Shown: piece by piece, positions 7,118 through 16,661 of the stretch
Layout of the letters: each line of letters starts with the position of its first letter
Position numbering within the stretch: position 1 is the first letter of the stretch
Assembly: GCA_027489875.1 (NCBI GenBank)
Contig: JAIXZE010000430.1
Coordinates: 1 to 53,317, forward strand
DNA length: 53,317 bases
From: Verrucomicrobiales bacterium
GTDB taxonomy: Bacteria > Verrucomicrobiota > Verrucomicrobiia > Limisphaerales > UBA9464
Direction: 5' to 3'
Position numbers and translations under genes: made by a program
Notes under the pieces: generated by a model
What the model was told of the DNA's origin: nothing
The model's database searches: none
The model's input: the letters and a program-made list of their open reading frames with translations, nothing else

Positions 7118-8953
7118 ATGGATCGCAAGGCAATCGCCATTCTGGTCGTCGCGTTCGGCCTCGCCCTGGGGCTGCAACCCGTGGCGAAGATGCTCTTCCC
7201 CACCAAACCGGTGCCACCGGGTGCCACCAACGGCGCGCCTCGGGTCCTCAACGGAACCAACATCCCGGCCGCATCGCTCTCCGCCCCCGGTTCCCAGGCG
7301 ACGGTTCCATCCCTCAACAACGTCCAACCCCTCGCCCCGGCGACCACGGCTCCGGCAACCCCTGCGGGACCTGAGAAGACAGCTGTCCTCGCCAACAAGG
7401 CTTCCCGCTGGATCATCAGTTCCCACGGTGGAGGCATCCGCAACGTCGAACTCCTCGAGTATCAGGCGTTCACCGGCCGGATCGCCAAGGGCCGGTCCAA
7501 CACTCCCGTCCTCCTGAACGCACCGGGCCTGCCGCCGGTCCTTTCCCTGCGCAACGGCGCCGCCATCGAAGGCGACGGCGAGTACCAGATCCGACAGGTC
7601 GATGCCTCGACGGTCACTGCCGAGAAGACCCTCCCGAACGGCCTGCATATCGTCCGGGAGTACCGCCTCACCACGAACGAACACCTTCTCCACGCGGTTG
7701 TCCGCCTCGAGAACCGCACGGCCAACGTCCTCAGCCTCCCGGCGGTGGAATGGTCCACCGGTGCCGCCACCCTCATGAACTCCCACGACAAGGGAGACAT
7801 GCTCGCGGTGGACTGGTTCAACGGCAGCAAGACCTACCAGACGCTCGGATGGGTCCCGACGCCCGGCCTGCTCTGCATCCCCAGCAACCCGAAGGTCGAT
7901 TACAAGAGCCGCGAGGACGACGGCTCGATCGTGTGGGCCTCGGTCCAGAACCAGTTCTTCACCCTGGTCACCATTCCTGACCGCACTGCCAAGGAGTTCA
8001 CCGCCGTCCGCACGCTGTTGGCGGCACCTGGTGCCGACTCGATGAGGGCCGATCCCGGCCAGAACCCGCAACCCGTCGCCGTTGTCTCCTCGTTCAAGCA
8101 GGACGGGGCCAACGTCGCACCGGGCAAGAGTCTCGATTACGGATTCACCGTGTACGCCGGCCCGAAGGAATACTTCGGCCTCTCCCGGCTCCAACCAAGC
8201 CTCGATCTGAACATGGAGTACGGCATCTTTGGTTTCTTTGCGAAGCCACTGCTGCTGGGGATGAACTTCCTGCACAACAGCGTCAAGCTGCCCTACGGCT
8301 GGTGCATCGTCGTCATCACCCTCTTCATCAAGATCCTCTTCTGGCCCCTGACCGCGGTTTCCACCCGCTCCATGAAGCGCATGGCGGAACTCGGCCCCCA
8401 ACTCCAGGCCATCCGCGACAAGTACAAGGACGACCCCAAGCGCCTGAACGAAAAGACCCTCCTGTTCATGCGCGAAAGCGGGTACAATCCCGTCGCCGGG
8501 TGTCTCCCCATGATTGTGCAGATCCCGGTGTTCATCGGGTTCTTCACCATGCTCCGATCGGCCATTGAACTCCGCGGGGCTTCATTCCTCTGGTGCCCGG
8601 ACCTGGCCGCTGCGGACACCCTCTTCGTCATCCCCGGCCTTGGCTTCGTTCCGCTGCTGGGTGTCCCGGGCCTCGGACTCCCATTCAATCTGATGCCGCT
8701 CTTCTATGTGGGCACCGCCCTTTGGCAGACCCATCTCACCCCGGCTTCCCCGCAGATGGATCCAGCCCAGCAGAAGATCATGCGCTGGATGCCGCTCATG
8801 TTCCTGGCCCTGTTCTACAATTACTCCGCTGGCCTCACCCTTTACTGGACCGTGCAGAACCTGCTAAGCATCCTGCAAACAAAGCTCACCACCACGAAGC
8901 CTTCCGATCCAGCTCCTGCCACGCCCACCACCCTCCGCCAAGCCCGGCGCTGA
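7118..8953 (+). CDS. yidC: Membrane protein insertase YidC/Oxa1
   Basis: The 611-residue protein has the Gram-negative YidC layout: an N-terminal membrane anchor (residues 4-21), a proline/alanine-rich linker, a large periplasmic domain (about 85-345) and the Oxa1 insertase core. The core begins near YGWCIVVITLFIKILFWPL and includes the cytoplasmic coiled-coil loop (STRSMKRMAELGPQLQ, IRDKYKDD, FMRESGYNPVAGC) and later hydrophobic segments ending in YWTVQNLLSILQT. The periplasmic domain indicates a diderm cell. Co-directional with yidD 9 bp upstream and the KH/R3H gene 56 bp downstream. Confidence 0.96.
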   Translation: MDRKAIAILVVAFGLALGLQPVAKMLFPTKPVPPGATNGAPRVLNGTNIPAASLSAPGSQATVPSLNNVQPLAPATTAPATPAGPEKTAVLANKASRWIISSHGGGIRNVELLEYQAFTGRIAKGRSNTPVLLNAPGLPPVLSLRNGAAIEGDGEYQIRQVDASTVTAEKTLPNGLHIVREYRLTTNEHLLHAVVRLENRTANVLSLPAVEWSTGAATLMNSHDKGDMLAVDWFNGSKTYQTLGWVPTPGLLCIPSNPKVDYKSREDDGSIVWASVQNQFFTLVTIPDRTAKEFTAVRTLLAAPGADSMRADPGQNPQPVAVVSSFKQDGANVAPGKSLDYGFTVYAGPKEYFGLSRLQPSLDLNMEYGIFGFFAKPLLLGMNFLHNSVKLPYGWCIVVITLFIKILFWPLTAVSTRSMKRMAELGPQLQAIRDKYKDDPKRLNEKTLLFMRESGYNPVAGCLPMIVQIPVFIGFFTMLRSAIELRGASFLWCPDLAAADTLFVIPGLGFVPLLGVPGLGLPFNLMPLFYVGTALWQTHLTPASPQMDPAQQKIMRWMPLMFLALFYNYSAGLTLYWTVQNLLSILQTKLTTTKPSDPAPATPTTLRQARR

Positions 8954-9009
8954 CCCACCCCACTCGTGCCGCGCCTCGACCCTCCCACTCCACCCGCCTC
9001 TTTCAAACC

Positions 9010-9489
9010 ATGAGCACACTCGCACCGAAGGAAACCCTCCTCCAAATGCTCCACCATCTCGGCTTCGATGACGCCCAGATCGAGGAATTGGATATCGAGG
9101 GCCAACTGATGCTCGACGTGAAGACCGATGACCCCGGCCGCCTCATCGGGCGTCAGGGCTCCACCCTCGGGGACCTCCAGTACCTCCTCAACCGCATCAT
9201 CCATCGCGGTGACGAGTCCACGCCCCGCATCGTCCTGGATGTCGGCGGGTACCGTCGGCAGGCCCGGGAACAACTCATCAAGCGCGCCAAGGAAGGCGCC
9301 GAGAAGGTGCGCCGCTGGGGCGACATCCTCGAACTCGAACCGATGAACGCGTACGACCGCCGCATCGTTCATCAGGCCCTCAAGGACGATCCAGACATCG
9401 AAACCCACTCCGTCGAGGTCGAGGGCTCCGAGAAGAAGGTCATCCTCCTGCGCCCCCGCCGTCATCCGGCCCCTTCCCAGGCAAACTGA
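9010..9489 (+). CDS. KH/R3H-domain RNA-binding protein (KhpB/Jag-like), lacking the Jag-N domain
   Basis: The 159-residue protein starts at ATG 9010 (MSTLAPKETLLQML). It has a KH domain around residues 20-75 with the GRLIGRQGSTLGDLQYL signature. An R3H domain follows, around 85-150, containing the LEPMNAYDRRIVHQAL helix. The position directly after yidC is that of jag/khpB in many bacteria. The long N-terminal Jag-N domain of Bacillus-type proteins is missing, as is common outside Firmicutes. It probably binds RNA in the cytoplasm, with an undefined role in membrane-protein or cell-envelope expression. It is the last gene of the operon, 21 bp before a strong terminator. Confidence 0.92.
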   Translation: MSTLAPKETLLQMLHHLGFDDAQIEELDIEGQLMLDVKTDDPGRLIGRQGSTLGDLQYLLNRIIHRGDESTPRIVLDVGGYRRQAREQLIKRAKEGAEKVRRWGDILELEPMNAYDRRIVHQALKDDPDIETHSVEVEGSEKKVILLRPRRHPAPSQAN

Positions 9490-9510
9490 CCGGGACCGAT
9501 CCGGGAACGC

Positions 9511-9546
9511 AAAAGGACGCTGGGTCACCTGACCCAGCGTCCTTTT
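9511..9546. terminator. Bidirectional intrinsic terminator
   Basis: A perfect 17-bp inverted repeat (9511-9527 with 9530-9546, loop CC) begins with AAAAGG and ends with CCTTTT, so either strand yields a GC stem followed by a U-tract. It lies between two convergent genes, the KH/R3H gene (stop at 9489) and threonine aldolase (stop at 9566), and should serve both. Confidence 0.9.
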
Positions 9547-9565
9547 CGCTTTCAACCGTCACATT

Positions 9566-10615
9566 TCAACCGCGGGCTGCGGCCCCGCACACCGCAGCGA
9601 GATCCGCCGCAAATGCCCGGACATCCTCCTCGGTGGTGTCCCACGAGCACATCAGGCGGCACCCGCCTTCCCCGATGAAGTTGTAGAACATCCACCCCTT
9701 GGCCCACATGGCCTCGATGGCCGGCTTGGGAAGGTCGACGAACACGGCGTTTGCCTCGACCGGGAACAACACCTTCACGCCCGGAATGCCCGCCACCAAC
9801 TCGTGCATCAGGCGCGCCATGCGGTTCGCCTGCCCCGCGTAGCGCAGCCAGACATTGTCCGCCAGCATCCCCACCCACGGAGCCGACACAAAGCGCATCT
9901 TCGAGCACAACTGACCACCCTGCTTCGCCCGAAGGTCAAATTCCCGTGCCAGCTCGCGGTTGAAGAACACCACCGCCTCGCCCACGTGAATGCCATTCTT
10001 CGTCCCGCCGAAGCACAGCACGTCGACCCCCGCCTGCCAGGTGATCTCGCGCGGCGCACACCCCAAGGCCGCCACCGCGTTCGCGAACCGCGCGCCATCC
10101 ATGTGAAACCGCAGGTGGTGCTTCTTCGCCATCGCTCCGATCGCCCGCAGTTCTCCCGGCGTGTACAACGTTCCAACCTCCGTCGATTGGGTCACCGTCA
10201 CCGCACGAGGCTTCGGGTAATGAATGTCCGAGCGCCGCAGCACGGCCTCCTCAATCCCTGCCGGGTTGAGCTTGCCGTTGTCGCCCGGCAAGAGCAGCAG
10301 CTTGGACCCATTGCCGAAGAACTCCGGTGCCCCGCACTCATCCTTTTCGACGTGCGCCACTTCATGGCACAGCACCGAGTGATAGCTCTGGGTCGAATGC
10401 GCCAGTGCGAGGGAGTTCGCTGCGGTCCCGTTGAACACGAAGAAGACGTCACAGGGCGTCTCGAACACCTCCCGGATCATGTCCGCGGCCTTCTGCGTCC
10501 ATCGATCGTTGCCGTATGCCGGCTCGTGGCCCGAGTTCGCCTCCGCCAGTGCCGCCCATGCCTCCGGGGTGATCCCCGCGTAATTATCCGATGCAAAATG
10601 CCGTACCGGTCTCAT
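9566..10615 (-). CDS. ltaE: Low-specificity L-threonine aldolase
   Basis: The 349-residue PLP enzyme of the threonine-aldolase/beta-eliminating lyase family cleaves L-threonine or L-allo-threonine to glycine and acetaldehyde. Signatures are FASDNYAGITPEAW at the N-terminus, VFNGTAANSLAL, HVEKDECGAPEFF, the cofactor-binding FHMDGARFANA and the Schiff-base lysine in CFGGTKNG. Length and motif order are standard. The start ATG is 10615-10613. It converges with the KH/R3H gene and shares its terminator. The upstream gap contains a palindromic element core. Confidence 0.93.
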   Translation of the reverse strand: MRPVRHFASDNYAGITPEAWAALAEANSGHEPAYGNDRWTQKAADMIREVFETPCDVFFVFNGTAANSLALAHSTQSYHSVLCHEVAHVEKDECGAPEFFGNGSKLLLLPGDNGKLNPAGIEEAVLRRSDIHYPKPRAVTVTQSTEVGTLYTPGELRAIGAMAKKHHLRFHMDGARFANAVAALGCAPREITWQAGVDVLCFGGTKNGIHVGEAVVFFNRELAREFDLRAKQGGQLCSKMRFVSAPWVGMLADNVWLRYAGQANRMARLMHELVAGIPGVKVLFPVEANAVFVDLPKPAIEAMWAKGWMFYNFIGEGGCRLMCSWDTTEEDVRAFAADLAAVCGAAARG

Positions 10616-10700
10616 GCCGCCGGGATCAAGCCTTCATCCGGAGCTGTTCGCAAATGAATCTCTGAACAAATCCGATGCCACCGAGCCAACGCACATCGGC

Positions 10701-10770
10701 CGGGGAGGCGACATCCTCGTCGCCGTTCAAAAGCCTTTCTCAAGACGATGAGGACATCGCCGCCCCGATC
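10701..10770. repeat. Palindromic element core upstream of ltaE
   Basis: The arms are GGGGAGGCGACATCCTCGTC followed by GCC, then a linker with AAAAGCCTTTC, then GACGATGAGGACATCGCC and GCCCCG. No terminal inverted repeats are recognisable. It sits in the divergent gap between ltaE and the pseudopilin gene. Confidence 0.75.
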
Positions 10771-10901
10771 CAGGTGAGACCCTGACAGAATCGGCTCGCG
10801 TTCCGGGCTGCCCCGGACCGGGGCTTGCGCACCCGGCCTGACACGGTAGCTTGCAGGCCTGTTCCGGGGCCATCCCCACCTACCCCGGTGCCCATTCCTC
10901 C

Positions 10902-11666
10902 ATGGACGTCTTCAGATTCCGAAGCTTACGCCGGCACGGTGCCTTCACCCTGATCGAATTGCTCGTTGTCATCGCGATCATCGCCATCCTTGCCGGGATG
11001 CTGTTGCCGGCGCTCTCCCGTGCCAAGTCCAAGGCCCAGTCCATCACCTGCCTCAACAACCTGAAGCAGTGGTCGTTGGCCATGACAATGTACGCCCAGG
11101 AATATCAGGACGCCGTCCCGGAAGAAGGCAACGTGACCCTCCGCATCATGGAGGACGAAAACAGGGAGGCATGGTACAACACCGTCCCGCCTTCCATCCG
11201 ACTCCAGAGCCTCGTCGATCTCTACACCCGCACCAACATCCCGCTGCCCGGCAACCGCACGTTGTTCTCCTGCCCGGTGGCCACCAAACCGACCATTCCG
11301 CCCAACATCAACGGACGCGTCTTTTTCATGTTCGGCATGAATGGAAGACTCTGCATCAACCGCTCCGGCCGCAACGGGGGCCCCAACACCCGCCTCTCCA
11401 ACGTTCCCCGCCCTTCCGACACCATCTTCCTCGCCGAAGTCGACGGCAACTCCGCCACCGCCAATCGCACCCAGTCCAACGTCACCGGCCAGTATGCCGT
11501 CGGACGCCACATGGGCCGTGGCAACTTTGCGCTGGTGGACGGCTCCGCCCGCTCTTACCGGACCAACGAATTTACCCGTTCCGCCGACGAGTCCAACAAC
11601 GCCACGGCTGAATGGTCCCGCGACCGTGTGGTGTACTGGTACCCGTCCGTCGAAACACCCAACTGA
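10902..11666 (+). CDS. Pseudopilin-like protein with H-X9-DG motif
   Basis: The 254-residue protein has a short basic leader ([13 protein letters not shown]) followed by [19 protein letters not shown], the prepilin cleavage and methylation signal with the glutamate at +5. The leader, and hence the start at 10902, fits prepilin peptidase processing better than the upstream in-frame start at 10851. The body is a globular domain. The C-terminal part contains [12 protein letters not shown], an H-X9-DG arrangement characteristic of large verrucomicrobial and planctomycetal pseudopilin families. The residue just before FTLIE is alanine rather than the usual glycine. Function unknown; possibly a type II secretion or pilus-like surface component. 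The next gene starts 28 bp downstream. Confidence 0.88.
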   Translation: MDVFRFRSLRRHGAFTLIELLVVIAIIAILAGMLLPALSRAKSKAQSITCLNNLKQWSLAMTMYAQEYQDAVPEEGNVTLRIMEDENREAWYNTVPPSIRLQSLVDLYTRTNIPLPGNRTLFSCPVATKPTIPPNINGRVFFMFGMNGRLCINRSGRNGGPNTRLSNVPRPSDTIFLAEVDGNSATANRTQSNVTGQYAVGRHMGRGNFALVDGSARSYRTNEFTRSADESNNATAEWSRDRVVYWYPSVETPN

Positions 11667-11694
11667 AACCTCCGCCCCTGTGGGCGGCGTATCC

Positions 11695-13854
11695 ATGAAC
11701 AAGCCAATGATGACTCCACGCAGGACACTTGCAGTCCTCCTTACCGCCCTCGCTCCCTTCGTGGCACGCGCAGAGCGGTTGCTCAACGAACCCTTCGATT
11801 ACCCGGACGGTGCCATCACCGCGGTCGCCCCCGGATTGTGGGTCAACCACAGCGGCACCGCCGAGCAGTCCAGCATCGATTCGGGCGCTGCATTCATCAC
11901 CGGGACCGAAGCCGAGGACGTCAACCGCACGTTCTCTGCCACAGGCATCAACACGGGCACCTTGTATGCTTCGTGTGACCTTGTCCTGACCGCCCTACCC
12001 TCTTCCGCCGGCGGTTACTTCTTCCACTTCAAGGATACGGGAACGGGCGCCGCCTCCACCTTCCTTGGTCGCGTCTTCGCACGAACGACGGGTGCTGCCG
12101 AAGGCAAGTATCGCCTCGGCATCTCCTTCGTCTCGACGTCCGCCGCGAACATCATCCCCATCGAGAAGGACCTCGACCTCAACGCGTCCTACAAGATCGT
12201 CCTCAAGCTCGATTTCGCCTCCACCAACGCCACCCTCTGGATCAACCCGGCCACCGAGACGGCAACCTCCGATCGCGCTGTGTCCATTGATACCGCGGGT
12301 TTCGGCGTGGGCATCAGCCAGATCGCGTTCCGTCAGGCCGCAGGCATCGGCGACATCCGGATCGACAATCTTCTCGTAGGAACCCGCTTCGCGGACGTTG
12401 CCGAGGGCGGCAACGCGGCCCTGAACCCGCCGATCCTCTCCACGATCGGGACCCAGAAAACTCCGGCGGGCACAGCAACGCCTGCACTGTCCTTCACGGT
12501 CGCTGACGGTGAAACCCCGGTGGCCGCTCTCACTGTCACCGGCGCGTCCGGCAACGAAACACTCGTTCCCTCCGCCAACATCACCTTCGGCGGCTCGGGT
12601 GCGGATCGCACCGTCACCGTCCGCCCCGCCGCCGGTCAGCAGGGCATCGCGCGGATCACCCTCACGATCCGCGATGGCGACGGCAACACGGCCAATCGCG
12701 GGTTTGATCTGATTGTCGGGGAACCCAGCCTCTCTGGCCTCGTTGATGTCGTCACGGTGCCGGGCACTCCCACGAACATCGTCTTCAATGTGTCCGACAC
12801 GGAATCCGACGCACTCACCGTCACCGCCACCGCGGCGAACACCGAGGTCGTGACCGCCCTCGCGGTCATTGGCTCCGGCAGCTCCCGCACGCTCCAGATC
12901 ACGCCGGCCGAGACCGCCACAGGCTTCTCCCGGATCCAGGTTGTGGTGACCGACGGCTTCAACAGCATCACCAACGGATTCAACGTCACCGTCGCCAAGT
13001 CGCTCGGGGTCATCCTCGACGAACCCTTCAACTACCCGGACGAGCAACTCCTGAATCTCACCGGGCTCTGGATCCCGCACAGCGGCACCAATGACGGTCC
13101 CGTGATCGTGCGCGGCGGAAAGGCCCAACTCGTCACCACCAACCGCGAGGACATCAACATCACCTATAACTCGCCCACGGTCCGCACCACGGACGGTGTC
13201 ATCCTCTACGCCCGCCTGGACCTCAACTTCACGTCGGTTCCGTCGTCCGCGAACGGGTCCTACTTCGCCCACTTCCTGGGCAGCGCCGGCGGATCCTTCC
13301 GCGGTCGTCTGTTCGCCGGCCGCCGCACGGCTCCGGATGGACAGTTCCAGTTCGGTCTCGCCAACAACTCCGCGACCGCCTCGGTCTGGCATCCGGCAAC
13401 CGTCAGCCCCGGACAACCGATCATCGTGCTGATCCGCTACAACGTGTCCACGGGCATCTCCACGCTCTGGGTCAACCCGGCCAACGAAGGCTCACCCAGC
13501 GTGACCGGAACGGACAACCCGTTCCCCTCCGACATGGTCTCGTTCGCCCTCCGCCAGGACACGGGGTTCGGATCCCTCGAAGTGGATCTCATCAAGATCG
13601 GCACTGCCTACAGTGACGTCCTCACGCCCACGGTGATCCTGGACTACTCGTTGAGTTCCTCACTGGCCGCCGACGGCAGCGCACGCTTCACGTTCCCGGC
13701 TTCGGCGCTGGCCAATGGGTTCGTCGTGCAGGCTTCGGACAGCCCGACCACGGGTTGGTCCACCGGCCCGGCACCGACCACTGAAGGGGACACCGCCATC
13801 CTCAGTGTGCCTGCCACTGCCGCCGCCCGCTTCTACCGGCTCAACCGGCCTTGA
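11695..13854 (+). CDS. Secreted protein with two related lectin-like domains and Ig/cadherin-like modules
   Basis: The 719-residue protein starts at ATG 11695. Residues 1-26 are a classical signal peptide (basic start, TLAVLLTALAPFVARA). Two related units follow: RLLNEPFDYPDGAI near residue 28 and ILDEPFNYPDEQLL near residue 440. Each continues into a beta-rich segment with FHFKDTG / FAHFLGS and TLWINPA / TLWVNPA, like concanavalin/LamG-type folds. Two modules between them (VADGETPVAALTVTG, VSDTESDALTVTATA) resemble cadherin or Ig-like repeats. No enzyme motif is seen. The C-terminus (RFYRLNRP) lacks a clear sorting signal. It may be transcribed with the upstream pseudopilin gene. Specific function unknown. 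Confidence 0.82.
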   Translation: MNKPMMTPRRTLAVLLTALAPFVARAERLLNEPFDYPDGAITAVAPGLWVNHSGTAEQSSIDSGAAFITGTEAEDVNRTFSATGINTGTLYASCDLVLTALPSSAGGYFFHFKDTGTGAASTFLGRVFARTTGAAEGKYRLGISFVSTSAANIIPIEKDLDLNASYKIVLKLDFASTNATLWINPATETATSDRAVSIDTAGFGVGISQIAFRQAAGIGDIRIDNLLVGTRFADVAEGGNAALNPPILSTIGTQKTPAGTATPALSFTVADGETPVAALTVTGASGNETLVPSANITFGGSGADRTVTVRPAAGQQGIARITLTIRDGDGNTANRGFDLIVGEPSLSGLVDVVTVPGTPTNIVFNVSDTESDALTVTATAANTEVVTALAVIGSGSSRTLQITPAETATGFSRIQVVVTDGFNSITNGFNVTVAKSLGVILDEPFNYPDEQLLNLTGLWIPHSGTNDGPVIVRGGKAQLVTTNREDINITYNSPTVRTTDGVILYARLDLNFTSVPSSANGSYFAHFLGSAGGSFRGRLFAGRRTAPDGQFQFGLANNSATASVWHPATVSPGQPIIVLIRYNVSTGISTLWVNPANEGSPSVTGTDNPFPSDMVSFALRQDTGFGSLEVDLIKIGTAYSDVLTPTVILDYSLSSSLAADGSARFTFPASALANGFVVQASDSPTTGWSTGPAPTTEGDTAILSVPATAAARFYRLNRP

Positions 13855-13874
13855 GGCGCAGCACCCACTTCACA

Positions 13875-13909
13875 GCCGGGATGCGGTATCACCGCATCCC
13901 GGCTTTTTT
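13875..13909 (+). terminator. Intrinsic terminator after the secreted-protein gene
   Basis: A perfect 13-bp stem GCCGGGATGCGGT / ACCGCATCCCGGC with loop ATC is followed by six T residues. It lies between two convergent genes and is oriented for the rightward one, 20 bp beyond its stop codon. Confidence 0.9.
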
Positions 13910-13920
13910 GCGTCCCCGAA

Positions 13921-16638
13921 TCAAAACAGCGTCCGCACCTTCGCGAGCGCCGCATCAAGCTGGGTGGGATCCTTGCCACCACCGCGGGCGTTGTCGGGCT
14001 TGCCGCCACCCTTGCCGCCGATGATCGGTGCGATGGCCTGGATGACCTTGCCCGCCTGCACCTTCGCGGTGAACTCCGCGGAAACCGACGCCACCAGCGC
14101 CACAGCGCCAGCCGCACCACCACCGAGGACAACGACACCAGAGAACCGGCTCTTCAAGGCGTCCACCACGGCCTGCAGGAACTCCCCGTCGCAATCACCC
14201 AGATTGTGCGTGATGACCGGAATCCCGTTGTGGGTCACGGCCCGCGACAACAATTCCGAGGCCGCATTCGAGGCGTTCCGCGCCACCGCCGTCTTGAGCA
14301 ACCGTTCGAGCTCCTTCTGGTAGGCCAGCATCGACTCGATCTTCTTTTCCAGATCCGCCATCGGGGCGTTCAGCCGACCGGCCACACCGCGCAGGAGGTC
14401 CAGATCGGACTTCGCCACGCCGTACGCCGGCATGCCCGCAACCGCCTCGATACGGCGAACGCCCGCCGAGATCGCGCTCTCCGCAAGGATTCGGAACAAC
14501 CCGATCTCCCCCGTTGCCCGCGTGTGGGTGCCGCCGCACAGCTCCATCGAATAACCGTCCAACGCACCCGAACGGCCGCCAACCTGCACGACGCGGACCG
14601 TCTCGCCGTACTTGTCGCCGAAGAACTGCATGACGTCGGCGCGGGATTTGACCCTCGCGTAAGGGACTTCGGTCCAGCTGACACCGGCATTCTCCAGGAT
14701 CCGCTCGTTCACGAGGCGTTCGATATCCTGCACCTGCGACGCCGTCAGCGGTGCCGCGTTGAAGTCGAAGGTCAACTTCTCGGGGCTGACCGCGGAACCC
14801 TTCTGGGTCGCCTCGCGGCTGACCACCTCATGCAATGCCCAGTGAAGCAAGTGCGTCACCGTGTGATGCCGCTGGATCGCCGCCCGGCGGCTGGCATCCA
14901 CCGTCAACGTCAGTGTCGACCCCAACGCCGGAACATCCTCGCCGTCGATGAAGTGCAACCAGGTGTTACCGCTCTTCTGGGTGTTCACCACGCGCCACAA
15001 TTGGCCGCCACCCGTCAGGTCACCCGTGTCGCCAACCTGCCCACCCATCTCGGCGTAGCAGCTCGACGCATCCAGCACGACCGCCGTGCGATCCTTGAGG
15101 GCGACGACCTCCAGCACGGTACCGGTCGACTGCAACGCGTCGTACCCGACAAACCGCGTCGGCGTCTTCGTTTCAATCTGGGAAAGCTCGATGACGGTCT
15201 TCTTCTGTGCCGCACGCGCCTTGGCCTTCTGCTCGGCCATCAACGTATCGAACCCGGCGACATCCACCTTCAGGCCGCGTTCCCGCGCCATCAACTCGGT
15301 GAGGTCGAGCGGGAATCCCTGTTCGTCATACAACCGGAACGCCACCGGTCCCGTGATGTCGCCAGCCGAGGCGGCCTCGTTGAAGAGCGCGATGCCGTTG
15401 TCCAACGTCCGGTTGAACGACTCTTCCTCACGCCGCAGCGTGTCCTGCACCTGCGCCTTGCGCGTGCGGATCTCGGGAAAGACATCGCCCATCGTCGCCG
15501 CAAGGACGTCCACCAGCTTGTAGAAGAACGGCTCCCGGAACCCGAGGGAGCGACCATAACGCACGGCACGTCGCAGGATGCGCCGCAGGACGTAATTGCG
15601 ATCGCTGTTGCCCGGCTGGATGCCGTCCGCCACCGCGAAGCTCAGCGTCCGGATGTGGTCCGCGATCACGCGGAAGGCCACGTCGATGCGCTCCTGTTCG
15701 GTATCCCCTGTGCTTCCCGCCTTGGGGAGGGTGCTGCCGTACCGATGCCCGCTCATCCGCTCCAACTCGTCGAAGATCGGGCGGAAGATGTCGGTTTCGT
15801 AGTTCGAGATCTTGGCGTTGGCGAAGTCGGAGAACCCCTTCGTTCCCTGGATGATCGACGTGACGCGCTCGAATCCCATGCCGGTGTCGACATGCTTGGC
15901 GGGCAAGGAGGAAAAGGTTCCGTCCGGGTTCGCGTTGAACTGGATGAAGACGTGGTTCCAGATCTCGATGCACTGCGCGGATCCCTTGTTGACCAGCGCA
16001 CCGCCGGTGTCGCCCGCAGGCGTGAGGTCCACGTGGATCTCGGAACACGGACCGCAGGGTCCCGTGTCACCCATCATCCAGAAGTTGTCCTTCTTGTTGC
16101 CGTTCACGATGTGGACGGCGGGATCCAACCCCTCGGCGCGAAAGATCTCGGCCCAGATGTCGTAGGCCTCCTGGTCGAAATCCGCGGGATCGCCCTTTGA
16201 CTTGTCCGGCGAGTAAACCGTGGCGAACAGCCGCGCCGGCGGGAATCCCCAGACCTTCGTCAGCAACTCCCAGCCCCACTGGATCGACTCCTTCTTGAAG
16301 TAATCGCCGAAGGACCAGTTCCCGAGCATCTCGAAGAACGTGTGGTGGTACGTGTCCAACCCGACATCATCGAGATCGTTGTGCTTGCCACCGGCGCGGA
16401 TGCACTTCTGCGTGTCCGCCGCACGGGTGTCGAGCGACGCACGGACACCGGCCCACGTCGAAACGTCCGGACGCCGTTCGCCAAGGAAGAACGGCACGAA
16501 CTGGTTCATGCCGGCGTTCGTGAAGAGAAGGTTCGGGCTGTCCGGCATCAGCGACGACGATGTGACGATCGTGTGCTTCTGGCGGTTGAAGAAGTCCAGG
16601 AACCCCTGACGGATCTCGGTTGAAGTCAAGACAGGCAT
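13921..16638 (-). CDS. alaS: Alanyl-tRNA synthetase
   Basis: The 905-residue protein has the full AlaRS layout. The class II catalytic domain includes LMPDSPNLLFTNAGMNQF, HHTFFEMLGNWSFGDYFKKE and GPCGPCSEIHVD. The tRNA-recognition region has RNYVLRRILRRAVRYGR. The editing domain has HTVTHLLHWALHE and the zinc-type CGGTH. The C-terminal C-Ala domain is rich in GGKGGGKPDNA. A short insertion around YGSTLPKAGSTGDTEQ precedes the IADHIR segment. The start is set at ATG 16638 (MPVLTSTEIRQGFLDFF), the canonical N-terminus; the longer upstream frame overlaps the next gene. Essential, cytoplasmic. Confidence 0.97.
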   Translation of the reverse strand: MPVLTSTEIRQGFLDFFNRQKHTIVTSSSLMPDSPNLLFTNAGMNQFVPFFLGERRPDVSTWAGVRASLDTRAADTQKCIRAGGKHNDLDDVGLDTYHHTFFEMLGNWSFGDYFKKESIQWGWELLTKVWGFPPARLFATVYSPDKSKGDPADFDQEAYDIWAEIFRAEGLDPAVHIVNGNKKDNFWMMGDTGPCGPCSEIHVDLTPAGDTGGALVNKGSAQCIEIWNHVFIQFNANPDGTFSSLPAKHVDTGMGFERVTSIIQGTKGFSDFANAKISNYETDIFRPIFDELERMSGHRYGSTLPKAGSTGDTEQERIDVAFRVIADHIRTLSFAVADGIQPGNSDRNYVLRRILRRAVRYGRSLGFREPFFYKLVDVLAATMGDVFPEIRTRKAQVQDTLRREEESFNRTLDNGIALFNEAASAGDITGPVAFRLYDEQGFPLDLTELMARERGLKVDVAGFDTLMAEQKAKARAAQKKTVIELSQIETKTPTRFVGYDALQSTGTVLEVVALKDRTAVVLDASSCYAEMGGQVGDTGDLTGGGQLWRVVNTQKSGNTWLHFIDGEDVPALGSTLTLTVDASRRAAIQRHHTVTHLLHWALHEVVSREATQKGSAVSPEKLTFDFNAAPLTASQVQDIERLVNERILENAGVSWTEVPYARVKSRADVMQFFGDKYGETVRVVQVGGRSGALDGYSMELCGGTHTRATGEIGLFRILAESAISAGVRRIEAVAGMPAYGVAKSDLDLLRGVAGRLNAPMADLEKKIESMLAYQKELERLLKTAVARNASNAASELLSRAVTHNGIPVITHNLGDCDGEFLQAVVDALKSRFSGVVVLGGGAAGAVALVASVSAEFTAKVQAGKVIQAIAPIIGGKGGGKPDNARGGGKDPTQLDAALAKVRTLF

Positions 16639-16661
16639 GGCAGCAAAACGGAGGGCGGACG

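Noticed and set aside
6974..8401. 475-residue frame on the minus strand
   Set aside because: It is the antisense shadow of yidC and lacks any motif.
11995..13416. 473-residue minus-strand frame rich in glycine and acidic residues
   Set aside because: It is antisense to the secreted protein gene; composition follows from the reverse of threonine/alanine codons.
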